Assembly (NCBI RefSeq): GCF_004022215.1
Contig: NZ_SAUZ01000014.1
Coordinates: forward strand, 62,001-126,000
Origin: Paenirhodobacter populi
GTDB lineage: Bacteria > Pseudomonadota > Alphaproteobacteria > Rhodobacterales > Rhodobacteraceae
Reading direction: 5' to 3'
DNA length: 64,000 nucleotides
In this document: in pieces, positions 9,347 to 16,766 of the stretch
How the letters are laid out: the number at the start of each line of letters is the position of its first letter
Position numbering within the stretch: the first letter of the stretch is position 1
Made by a program: the position numbers and the translations under genes
The notes under the pieces: generated by a model
What the model saw: only the letters and a program-made list of their open reading frames with translations
What the model was told of the DNA's origin: nothing
Databases searched by the model: none

Positions 9347-10921
9347 TCAGTCGGCGAACAGATAATCCAGCGAAAGGACCCGGCGCGCAACCTCGGTATC
9401 GACCCCGAGGAAACGGGCCAGCGCGGCGGTGTTCCGCGCGGCGTCGGCCTGCTGGCTCATCCGCGCGAACATCGGGAAATCGGCATCGACCATCCGGTCG
9501 CTTTCGAACTTCAGATCGTAGCGGATTGTCGTCAGCAGGGGCCGCACCACGTCGTCGGGCGTATTCTCCGCCGCCAGCCCGATCCGCCGCGCATGGCCGA
9601 TCAGATAGGCGTCGTCGAAATCGCATTCGATTTCCAGCACCCGGGTCACGGCCCTGTCCCCGGTGAAATCGCGCAGCAGCTCGAAATCGGCCGGATCGAC
9701 GCAGATCAGCAGCCGGTCGCTGTCGAAATAGTCGAACAGCATCCGCAAGAGAGCCCGGCGATGGCGGTTGCGCTTGGCGACCGTGCGCTCGATCCCGCCG
9801 AGGTCCGGCATCGCGCTGTCCTCGCTGAACAGATATTCGACCGCCGGGATCGCCGTCTCGCTGCGGATCTGCGCCACCAGCCGCTTGGCCACATGCCATT
9901 TCTTGCACACCAGCACCATCAGCGTCCGGTCGCGGCCAAGGCTCGATTCGGTTTCCCAGAAACGCGGCGCGAAGCGGCGGCCGATTCGCCCCCGGCCGGT
10001 CAGGAAGTGGAACAGCGCCCGCCCCTCGTTCGAGATGCGGAACCCGACACCGGTCCGCGCCCACAGATCGAACAGGCGTTCCTTCATCACCGTGGCATCG
10101 GGGCTGATCTTGCGCGCGAACAGGTAGTTCTGCGACAGCAGCAGGTCGTAGTGGTCGTTGTAGAAGGTCACCGGCAGGCCGTAATCGGTGAACATCAGGA
10201 AGGTCAGCGTGCGGGTGCGGATCTGCGCATCCGGCGTGACATGGCGCACGATGGTCTGGAAAAACGTCTCGTCGGGAATCCAGGTGGTGCGGAAGAAGCG
10301 CATCACATCGGGCCGGTCGTGACAGAAGGCCAGCACCCGTTCCATCGTTTCGCGGCGCAGGCACCACCATTGCGACCCGATCATCACCCGCAGGCCCGGC
10401 GGCACCGGCCGCGACAGGCCCAGCCTCTGCTGCCAGCCGAGGCTGCGGTAGAACCATTTCTTCTGGGTCCGCTCGTTGAAGAAATGGCGGTAGTGGAGGC
10501 GTTCTTCCTTGATCCCGGTCTTGATCCAGTCCGACTCGAAGAAATCGAAGCTTTCGATGTAATCGACATCCTCGGCATCAAGGAAGCGATGCGCGAATTC
10601 CGCCGTCTTGATCTGCATGCAGTCGCCCGACAGCATGTAGAAATGCGTGGCGAGGGGGAATGCCCCGGCGGCGGCCTTCACCGCCTCCAGCGTCGCATCG
10701 ACCAGCGACCATTCCCCCCAGCCGCATTTCCGCCGCCTGCGCGCGAAGGTGACCGAGGGATTGCCCGCCAGCGCCCGTTCGATCCGCGCGAAATCCGCCG
10801 CCTTCGCCCGCGCATCGAAATGGATGGAAACGAAATCACCCGTCGATGTCAGGGTCTCTGCCTGCCGGATAACCGCCTCCGGATCCTTGTGCGTCAGCAG
10901 AATGAAGGCAATTTTCGACAT
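9347..10921 (-). CDS. Core-2/I-branching beta-1,6-GlcNAc-transferase-like protein (DUF5928 type)
   Basis: 524 residues. The N-terminal 300 resemble Core-2/I-branching glycosyltransferases (GT14): IAFILLTHKDPEAVIRQ, FVSIHFDARA, THFYMLSGDCMQIK, IGSQWWCLRRETMERVL and a WIPDETFFQTIV motif. The C-terminal 220 residues form the DUF5928-type extension found in Rhodobacteraceae. No signal peptide or membrane helix is visible, so it probably acts on the cytoplasmic side on a lipid-linked or nucleotide sugar. It diverges from a sulfotransferase gene across a 133-base, AT-rich spacer. The pair suggests branching and sulfation of a surface polysaccharide; the substrate is inference. Confidence 0.85.
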   Translation of the reverse strand: MSKIAFILLTHKDPEAVIRQAETLTSTGDFVSIHFDARAKAADFARIERALAGNPSVTFARRRRKCGWGEWSLVDATLEAVKAAAGAFPLATHFYMLSGDCMQIKTAEFAHRFLDAEDVDYIESFDFFESDWIKTGIKEERLHYRHFFNERTQKKWFYRSLGWQQRLGLSRPVPPGLRVMIGSQWWCLRRETMERVLAFCHDRPDVMRFFRTTWIPDETFFQTIVRHVTPDAQIRTRTLTFLMFTDYGLPVTFYNDHYDLLLSQNYLFARKISPDATVMKERLFDLWARTGVGFRISNEGRALFHFLTGRGRIGRRFAPRFWETESSLGRDRTLMVLVCKKWHVAKRLVAQIRSETAIPAVEYLFSEDSAMPDLGGIERTVAKRNRHRRALLRMLFDYFDSDRLLICVDPADFELLRDFTGDRAVTRVLEIECDFDDAYLIGHARRIGLAAENTPDDVVRPLLTTIRYDLKFESDRMVDADFPMFARMSQQADAARNTAALARFLGVDTEVARRVLSLDYLFAD

Positions 10922-10963
10922 AGACCGTCTGAATGCGATAGCGAATGACGCATTGATAGCCGC

Positions 10964-10998
10964 AAAAGCAATTGAAACAACAGGGTTTGTTTGCTTTT
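10964..10998. promoter_or_regulatory. Inverted repeat between divergent glycosyltransferase and sulfotransferase genes
   Basis: Perfect 8-base arms AAAAGCAA (10964-10971) and TTGCTTTT (10991-10998) are separated by 19 bases in the most AT-rich intergenic stretch of this part of the window. It sits about 43 bases before one start and 57 before the other, a position suited to a shared operator. No factor is identified. Confidence 0.4.
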
Positions 10999-11054
10999 AC
11001 AGGTTATCTGGTCCGGCCGCGGGTGGCGGCAGGCGGGTGAAAGGGCAACGGCGC

Positions 11055-11873
11055 ATGCAATTCCCGGGCACATGGATGACCGAAAGCGGCAGCATGGCCT
11101 ATCGCGTCGTGCCGAAATGCGCCTGCTCGACCATCGGTCAGATCATGTTCTATTCCGATCACGGCGCTTTCTACGACGGCGACATCCACGACGCCGCCGA
11201 GGGCCTGCTGAAATGGCCGATCGAGGCGCATCGCCCCGCGATCGAAACCGCCATCGCCAGCCGCTCCACCTGCGTCTTCACCTGCGTGCGCAATCCCTAT
11301 GCGCGGATCCTGTCGGCGTTCTTCGACAAGATCGCCGGGATCCAGCGCACCGGCAAACGCTATCGCGGGCTGATGGTGCCGCAGATCATGCAGCGATACG
11401 GGGTCGATGTCGGCTCTCCCGACAATGGATTCGACTTCGACCAGATCCGGTCGTTCCGCCGCTTCCTGCTGTTCGCGCGCGACACCATCCGCTTCAAGCG
11501 GCCTATGGAGCCGGATATCCACTGGATGGCGGCCACCGAATTCGTCACCACGGTGATCCACAACGGCGGGCGCTACGACGCCATCTTCCGGACCGAGGAT
11601 TTCAATGCCGGCATGGGCAGGGTCATCGAACAGGCAAAACCGCCCGTCCCGGTGAATGTGGCCGAGATGCCGCGCTTCAACGAATCCGCCGCGCATGGAC
11701 CAAAGCGTCTGCACCGGGTGTCGGAGTATTTCGACGATCTGTCACGCCATCTGATGTGGGAAATCTACCACCGCGATTTCAAACTGTTCCGCTACGATTT
11801 CGACGATCCGGACAATGGCGCGCCGACAGGGGAGATCGACCTGGACGAGGTGCACGACCGGCTTTCGTGGTGA
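11055..11873 (+). CDS. Sulfotransferase family 2 domain protein
   Basis: About 272 residues. The PAPS-binding 5'-phosphosulfate loop is VVPKCACSTIGQIM (residues 18-31), and the 3'-phosphate loop is TCVRNPYARILSAFF (76-90), the two signature motifs of carbohydrate sulfotransferases. Also present are DFDQIRSFRRFLLF and IHWMAATEF, the usual acceptor-side region. I prefer the ATG at 11055; a GTG at 11037 is an alternative. No signal peptide is seen, so sulfation would be cytosolic, before export. Its divergent neighbour is a branching glycosyltransferase, suggesting a sulfated surface glycan. The gene ends just before element R3. Confidence 0.86.
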   Translation: MQFPGTWMTESGSMAYRVVPKCACSTIGQIMFYSDHGAFYDGDIHDAAEGLLKWPIEAHRPAIETAIASRSTCVFTCVRNPYARILSAFFDKIAGIQRTGKRYRGLMVPQIMQRYGVDVGSPDNGFDFDQIRSFRRFLLFARDTIRFKRPMEPDIHWMAATEFVTTVIHNGGRYDAIFRTEDFNAGMGRVIEQAKPPVPVNVAEMPRFNESAAHGPKRLHRVSEYFDDLSRHLMWEIYHRDFKLFRYDFDDPDNGAPTGEIDLDEVHDRLSW

Positions 11874-11888
11874 AAGCGGATGGGGCGG

Positions 11889-11951
11889 CAGGGGGCCAGC
11901 CCCCTCGCCCGTTCCGGGCTCACCCCCGGGATATTTTCGGAAAGATGAAGG
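11889..11951 (+). repeat. Intergenic element R3
   Basis: It has hairpin 1 AGGGGGC/GCCCCCT, hairpin 2 GCCCG-TTC-CGGGC (same as R1 and R9) and the box with the variant ATATTTTCGG. It lies downstream of the sulfotransferase gene, same orientation. Confidence 0.9.
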
Positions 11952-12000
11952 GAAGGGTCCGCCCGGGGCGGTCGCGTGGCACCTCCCTGACCAGCGGGCA

Positions 12001-12030
12001 AGGAAAACGGGCGGTGTCGCACCGCCCGTT
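12001..12030 (-). terminator. Rho-independent terminator of the OmpA-like lipoprotein gene
   Basis: A perfect 11-base-pair stem AACGGGCGGTG / CACCGCCCGTT (12006-12030) with a 3-base loop. On the minus strand it is followed by TTTTCCT and lies 18 bases after the stop codon of the lipoprotein gene. This is the best intrinsic terminator in this region. Confidence 0.8.
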
Positions 12031-12047
12031 CCATGAGATCCCGCCGC

Positions 12048-12707
12048 TCAGCGGTTCGGGGTGATGACGAATTCGACCCGGCGGTTCTTGGCGCGGCCAT
12101 CGGCGGTCAGGTTCGAGGCGATCGGCTGATCCTCGCCCCGGCCGACGGTGACGATGCGCGAGGACGGCACACCCGCCGCGATCAGCACCTGCGCCACCGA
12201 AGAGGCACGGCGCTGCGACAGCCGCTGGTTGTAGTCGGCCGCGCCGGTGTTGTCGGTATGGCCGACGATCTGCACCGTGGTGTTCGGATAGCGGTTCAGG
12301 CTGCCCGCCAGCGTGTTCAGGTCGCGCTGCAGATCGGCGCGGACCACGTCGCTGTCGACGGCGAACAGCACATCCTGCGGCATGGTCACGACAAGCTGCG
12401 AGCCGGTGTTGACGACCGTGGCGCCGCTGGTGGTCAGATCGCGCGACAGCTCCCGCGCCTGATTGTCGAGCGCCGAGCCGATCGCGCCGCCGGCCAGACC
12501 GCCGACGATGGCGCCCGCCGCCGCCTTGGTGATCCGCTCGTCACCGCCGCTGGTCGCGCCAAGGACGCCACCCAGCATCGCGCCCACGACAGCGCCGGAA
12601 TTGCGCTTGGCGTTCGGATCGGCGGGATCATAACTCGTCCCGTCGGCGCAGGCGCTCAGAACCATCAGACCGGCGGTCGCAACAAGGAAGGGAATGCTTT
12701 TCTTCAT
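12048..12707 (-). CDS. OmpA-family lipoprotein with glycine zipper
   Basis: 219 residues. A lipoprotein signal ends in LSAC with the acylated Cys at position 20. Residues about 38-80 are Gly/Ala-rich repeats (GAVVGAMLGGVLGA, AGAIVGGLAGGAIG) typical of glycine-zipper segments. The C-terminal half is an OmpA peptidoglycan-binding domain (VQIVGHTDNTGAADYNQRLS, GRGEDQPIASN, KNRRVEFVI), similar to YiaD. It is predicted to anchor the outer membrane to peptidoglycan. Monocistronic, with its own strong terminator at 12006-12030. Confidence 0.93.
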   Translation of the reverse strand: MKKSIPFLVATAGLMVLSACADGTSYDPADPNAKRNSGAVVGAMLGGVLGATSGGDERITKAAAGAIVGGLAGGAIGSALDNQARELSRDLTTSGATVVNTGSQLVVTMPQDVLFAVDSDVVRADLQRDLNTLAGSLNRYPNTTVQIVGHTDNTGAADYNQRLSQRRASSVAQVLIAAGVPSSRIVTVGRGEDQPIASNLTADGRAKNRRVEFVITPNR

Positions 12708-12814
12708 GACTCTGCTCTCGTCAAAGGACCCGCGCTGCGGGATATCCGCACCTTTCTACCCGAAAAGCCCCGCGCATATCCATCCATACCATGGTGCGAG
12801 CAGAAAATTGCCCA

Positions 12815-13747
12815 TCACTTCGCCGGGATATTCCCCTGTCCCTGCGTCACCGGACCGATCAGCAAGCGCCGTTCGACGCAGCCCGCTTCGTGGCGGGCCG
12901 CTTCGCGCGCCAGCATCGCGCGCTTGACGCCCAGACCCCAGTGATAACCGCCAAGGCCGCCCGACTTGCGCAGGGCGCGATGGCAGGGGATCAGGTAGCT
13001 GACCGGATTGCGGCCGATGGCCGTGCCGACCGCGCGCACCGCCGCCGGATGGCCGATTTCCGCGGCGATGCGGGAATAGGTCGTGACCTCGCCCGAGGGG
13101 ATGGCCAGCAGCGCCTCCCACACCTTGATCTGGAAGGGCGCGCCGATCAGGGTCAGGGGCGCCTCGCCCTGCCCGGTGAAGACCGCCTCGACCCAGGGGC
13201 GGATCTCTTCCGGCGCCTCGGCGAAGGTCGCGCGGGGCCAGCGGGCGGCCATGTCGGCGAAGGCCGCGTCAAAGCCGGTTTCGGCGTCGAAGGCGATGCC
13301 GCACAGCCCGCGATCCGTAGCAAAGGCGATCGCGCCGCCGAAGGGCGTGTCGAACCGGCCCCAGCGGATCCGCAGCCCCGCCGCGCCGGCGGCGAATTCG
13401 CCGGGCGTCATCGCCTCCCACCGCAGGATCAGGTCGTGCAGCCGCGACGCACCGGACAACCCCGCCCCCGCCGCCACCTGTTCCAGCGGCAGCCGCGCCG
13501 CGAGCATCTCGCGCGCGAAGCCAAGCGCCAGATATTGCTGATAGCGCTTCGGCGACACCCCGACCCAGGCGGAAAACACCCGCTGGAAATGCGCCTCGCT
13601 GAAGCCGAGCCGCGCGGCCAGATCGGCAAGCGGCACCTGCGCCGGACGCCCCGCGCGCGCGGCCTCGGCCTGCGCGGCGTCGATCTCGGCCAGCGCCCGG
13701 GCAATCACCCGGTAATGATAGGCGTCTTCGGTCTGCATCATCGTCAT
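12815..13747 (-). CDS. ada: AraC-type HTH / methylated-DNA-protein-cysteine methyltransferase fusion
   Basis: 310 residues. An AraC-like DNA-binding domain (about 15-115; LADLAARLGFSEAHFQRVFS, GVSPKRYQQYL) is fused to an Ogt domain with the catalytic Cys255 in LIPCHRALRKSGGLGGY. It transfers O6-alkyl groups from guanine to its own cysteine and may regulate transcription. Unlike E. coli Ada it lacks the N-terminal zinc domain that takes methyl from phosphotriesters, so the classical activation switch is absent. I chose the ATG at 13747, preceded by GAGGAGAG. The same frame stays open to about 14629, but that part is antisense to nth and is not coding. It is divergent from nth, another base-repair gene. 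The symbol is by similarity only. Confidence 0.9.
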   Translation of the reverse strand: MTMMQTEDAYHYRVIARALAEIDAAQAEAARAGRPAQVPLADLAARLGFSEAHFQRVFSAWVGVSPKRYQQYLALGFAREMLAARLPLEQVAAGAGLSGASRLHDLILRWEAMTPGEFAAGAAGLRIRWGRFDTPFGGAIAFATDRGLCGIAFDAETGFDAAFADMAARWPRATFAEAPEEIRPWVEAVFTGQGEAPLTLIGAPFQIKVWEALLAIPSGEVTTYSRIAAEIGHPAAVRAVGTAIGRNPVSYLIPCHRALRKSGGLGGYHWGLGVKRAMLAREAARHEAGCVERRLLIGPVTQGQGNIPAK

Positions 13748-13838
13748 CGCATCTCTCCTCGCGCCGATCCTAGCAGCACGGCCCCACGCCGCGCGACCCG
13801 AAAGCTGCGCTTTCCCGCGTGGCGTGCCTCCTCTTTCT

Positions 13839-13910
13839 CCTTCATTCTTCCCTAAATATCCCGGGGGAATCCTTGCGGCTGTGCCGCAAGGATGGGGGCA
13901 GCGCCCCCTG
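13839..13910 (-). repeat. Intergenic element R4 (divergent context)
   Basis: It carries the longest hairpin 2 of the family: ATCCTTGCGGC-TGT-GCCGCAAGGAT, 11 perfect pairs (13869-13893). The G/C hairpin 1 is GGGGGC-AGC-GCCCCC (13894-13908) and the box reads CTAAATATCCCGGGGG. This copy lies between divergent ada-like and nth genes, not at any gene's 3' end. Confidence 0.88.
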
Positions 13911-13978
13911 CCGCGCCATCCACACAAAACCCGCTCTACCCTCTTGCCGCAGGGACAAAGGGCGGGCATAGCTCGGGC

Positions 13979-14623
13979 ATGGCCCGCCAGTTCGAATATG
14001 CCCAGATGCAAGACGCCTTCCGCCGGTTTCAGGCCGCGGAGCCCCATCCGAAGGGGGAGCTTGAACATACCAACGCCTTCACCCTGCTGGTCGCGGTGGC
14101 GCTGTCGGCGCAGGCCACGGATGCGGGCGTGAACAAGGCCACGCGGTCGCTGTTCCCCATAGCCGACACGCCGGCGAAGATGCTGGCCCTCGGCGAGGAG
14201 GGGCTGGTCGAATACGTCAAGACCATCGGCCTCTACCGGCAGAAGGCCAAGAACGTCATCAAGCTGAGCCGGATCCTCGTCGACAAGTTCGGCGGCACGG
14301 TGCCCAGTTCGCGCGCCGCGCTGACCTCGCTCCCCGGGGTCGGGCGCAAGACGGCGAATGTCGTGCTGAACATCTGGTTCCACTATCCGGCACAGGCGGT
14401 GGACACCCATATCTTCCGCGTCGGCAACCGCACCGGGCTGGCCGTCGGGCGCGACGTGGATGCCGTCGAGCGCGCCATCGAGGACAACGTTCCCGTCGAG
14501 TTCCAGCAGAACGCCCACCACTGGCTGATCCTGCACGGCCGCTACATCTGCACCGCGCGCAAGCCCCGCTGCGTCGATTGCCTGATCCGCGACCTGTGCC
14601 AATACGAGGAGAAAACCGCGTGA
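13979..14623 (+). CDS. nth: Endonuclease III (DNA glycosylase/AP lyase)
   Basis: 214 residues, the usual size. The helix-hairpin-helix is LPGVGRKTANVVL (118-130), with catalytic Lys124 and Asp142 (VDTHIFRVGNR). The 4Fe-4S cluster ligands are Cys191, Cys198, Cys201 and Cys207, in the C-x6-C-x2-C-x5-C spacing. It removes oxidised pyrimidines from DNA and nicks the abasic site. I start at ATG 13979; the ribosome binding site is weak (AAAGGG is somewhat distant). The stop overlaps the GTG of the kinase gene, so the two are coupled. Confidence 0.96.
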   Translation: MARQFEYAQMQDAFRRFQAAEPHPKGELEHTNAFTLLVAVALSAQATDAGVNKATRSLFPIADTPAKMLALGEEGLVEYVKTIGLYRQKAKNVIKLSRILVDKFGGTVPSSRAALTSLPGVGRKTANVVLNIWFHYPAQAVDTHIFRVGNRTGLAVGRDVDAVERAIEDNVPVEFQQNAHHWLILHGRYICTARKPRCVDCLIRDLCQYEEKTA

Positions 14624-15606
14624 AGACATATCAGGTCGTCGGCATCGGCAATGCCATCGTCGACGTGATCGCCCAGTGCGACGACAGCTTCCTCGACCAT
14701 ATGGGAATCGAGAAGGGCATCATGCAGCTGATCGAGCGCGACCGCGCCGAGACGCTTTATGCCGCGATGAAGGACCGCACGCAGGCACCCGGCGGATCGG
14801 TGGGCAACACCATCGCGGGGCTCGGCAACCTCGGGCTGAAGGCCGCCTTCATCGGGCGGGTGCGCGACGATGCGCTCGGCCGGTTCTATGAGGCCGCCCT
14901 GCATGGCGAGGGCACGGATTTCCCGAATGTCCCGGTCGCGGGGGCGGATCTGCCCACCTCGCGCTCGATGATCTTCGTCACGCCGGATGGCGAGCGGTCG
15001 ATGAACACCTATCTGGGCATTTCGGCCGAGGTCTCGACCGGCGATGTCGCGCCCGAGGTGGTGGAGGAAGCCGGGATCCTGTTCCTCGAAGGCTATCTCT
15101 TCGACAAGGATCAGGGCAAGGCGGCGTTTCTTGCCGCCGCGCAGGCCTGTCACCGGGGCGGCGGGCGCGCGGGGATCGCGCTGTCCGATCCGTTCTGCGT
15201 GAACCGCCACCGCGACGATTTCCGCCGCCTCGTGCGCGAGGACATGGATTACGTCATCGGCAACCAGCACGAATGGGAGGCGCTGTATCAGACCGACCTC
15301 GACACCGCGCTGGATCAGGCGGCGGCGGAATGCGGGCTGGTGGTCTGCACACGGTCAGGCGCCGATGTGATCCTGCGCGCCGGAGCGGAGCGGGTCGAGG
15401 TGCCGGTCCACCGCGTCACCCCCGTCGATGCGACGGGCGCGGGCGACCAGTTCGCGGCGGGCTTCCTGTATGGCTATGCGACCGGGCGGGATCTGGCGAC
15501 GGCGGGGCGGATGGGCTGCGTCGCCGCGGCCGAGGTCATCAGCCATTTCGGCGCCCGGCCCGAGGCGGATCTGAAGCTGGCCTTCCGCGAAGCCGGGCTG
15601 CTGTAG
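14620..15606 (+). CDS. PfkB-family sugar/nucleoside kinase (adenosine kinase-like)
   Basis: 328 residues. The PfkB signature 2 DATGAGDQFAAGFLYGYA is at residues 270-287 and contains the catalytic Asp of the GAGD anion hole. The N-terminal GxGNAIVD and GGSVGNTIAGLGNLG motifs are those of the adenosine/ribokinase group. The usual annotation in Rhodobacterales is adenosine kinase, which would salvage adenosine to AMP; sugar specificity cannot be settled here. The GTG start at 14620 overlaps nth by 4 bases, and GAGGAG sits 8 bases upstream inside nth. Element R5 follows. Confidence 0.88.
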   Translation: MKTYQVVGIGNAIVDVIAQCDDSFLDHMGIEKGIMQLIERDRAETLYAAMKDRTQAPGGSVGNTIAGLGNLGLKAAFIGRVRDDALGRFYEAALHGEGTDFPNVPVAGADLPTSRSMIFVTPDGERSMNTYLGISAEVSTGDVAPEVVEEAGILFLEGYLFDKDQGKAAFLAAAQACHRGGGRAGIALSDPFCVNRHRDDFRRLVREDMDYVIGNQHEWEALYQTDLDTALDQAAAECGLVVCTRSGADVILRAGAERVEVPVHRVTPVDATGAGDQFAAGFLYGYATGRDLATAGRMGCVAAAEVISHFGARPEADLKLAFREAGLL

Positions 15607-15625
15607 CGCGGAACGGGGAGGGGAT

Positions 15626-15688
15626 CAGGGGGCCAGCCCCCTCGGCGCAAGCGCCTCACCCCCGGGATATTTATGGAAGAATGAAGGG
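15626..15688 (+). repeat. Intergenic element R5
   Basis: Hairpin 1 is AGGGGGC/GCCCCCT, hairpin 2 is GGCGC-AA-GCGCC (15644-15655), and the box is complete, ending GAAGAATGAAGG. It lies downstream of the kinase gene, same orientation, in a convergent gap. Confidence 0.9.
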
Positions 15689-15718
15689 TAAAGAGCGTCC
15701 GGGACATCGATCCGGGCT

Positions 15719-16651
15719 TCAGACCTGTGCGAGGTCGCCGTCGGGCGCGCGGTCGCCGACCTCGATGCGGCGGCGGGCGAAGACCACCAGCCCCTCGATC
15801 GGGGCGCCGCGGTCCATCCGCACCGTGTCGCGGCCGAAGCGCGCGGTGAAGCCCGCCTGATCCAGAAGGCCGCGCAGATAGGTTTCCGAATGGGCGTAGC
15901 GGCGGCTGCCTTGCAGGATGAAATCGTCGCCCGGGCAGGCTTCGGTGGTGAAGGCGAAGGTGCCGCCCGGCGCCAGCGCCAGCGCCACCCAGCCGACGAC
16001 CCGTTCGAGCGCGCCGACATAGGCGAAGACATCCGCCGCCGTGATCAGGTCCCATTGCCGGTCCGCGCCCGCAAGCCGCGCCAGATCGACCTTTTCCAGC
16101 CGGTCGTAGATCCCCTTCGCCCCCGCCTCGCGCAGCATTTCGGCGGAAATGTCCCAGCCTTCCAGATTCCCGGCGATGGCGCGCAGTTCCGCCCCCATCA
16201 GCCCCGTCCCGCAGCCCAGATCCAGCGCCCGCGCATAGCGCCCCGCCAGCCCCGCGCGCAGCAGTTGCGGCGCGCGATAGCCGAGCGCGCCCACCAGCTT
16301 TTCGTCGAAATGACCGGCATATTGGTCGAAGAGCGCCTCGACGAAGGCCGAGGGCATGGTTTCCGCCCAGCGCGGATCGGCGATGAGGTCGAGCCGCAGC
16401 CGCGCGCCCAGCACGTCCGAAGGATCGAGCGCCAGCGCCCGTTCATACGCCGCCGCCGCATCGGGCAGGCGGTGCGCCTCGCGGATCTCGCCCAGGCGGA
16501 ACCAGCCCGCCGTCCAGCCCGGCGCGATGTCGAGCGCCTGAAGATACAGATCGGCCGCGGCGGCGGCATCGCCCGCGGTCAGCAGCGCCTCGGCATAGTC
16601 GGCGCGGCGGTCGGCGATCAGATCGCCCGACGAAAAGGACATGGGGGTCAT
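15719..16651 (-). CDS. TPR-containing class I SAM methyltransferase
   Basis: 310 residues. The first 90 are tetratricopeptide-like (ADYAEALLTAGDAAAAADLYLQAL, then PDAAAAYERALALDP). A Rossmann methyltransferase follows with SAM motif I LDLGCGTGLMGAEL (143-156) and motif II-like LITAADVFAYVG. The substrate is unknown; TPR-methyltransferase fusions of this type are common in alphaproteobacteria. The ATG at 16651 has AGGAG 6 bases upstream; an ATG three codons later is possible. It converges with the kinase gene and lies 115 bases downstream of the acyl-CoA synthetase gene on the same strand. A 6-base inverted repeat CTGAAC/GTTCAG (16661-16682) overlaps the region just before its start. Confidence 0.85.
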   Translation of the reverse strand: MTPMSFSSGDLIADRRADYAEALLTAGDAAAAADLYLQALDIAPGWTAGWFRLGEIREAHRLPDAAAAYERALALDPSDVLGARLRLDLIADPRWAETMPSAFVEALFDQYAGHFDEKLVGALGYRAPQLLRAGLAGRYARALDLGCGTGLMGAELRAIAGNLEGWDISAEMLREAGAKGIYDRLEKVDLARLAGADRQWDLITAADVFAYVGALERVVGWVALALAPGGTFAFTTEACPGDDFILQGSRRYAHSETYLRGLLDQAGFTARFGRDTVRMDRGAPIEGLVVFARRRIEVGDRAPDGDLAQV

Positions 16652-16766
16652 GGGAGGCTCCTGAACGAAAGGGAAGGTTCAGAAAGCGCGGGGCTACGAC
16701 AGGGGCTGACGCATGATGGACCGGAGGGAAACGATCCGAGTCAGATGGCGCAGCCGGCGGGTTCCG

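Noticed and set aside
13748-14629. N-terminal extension of the Ada-like protein through the nth region
   Set aside because: It is antisense to nth and crosses element R4; the ATG at 13747 has a clear ribosome binding site.
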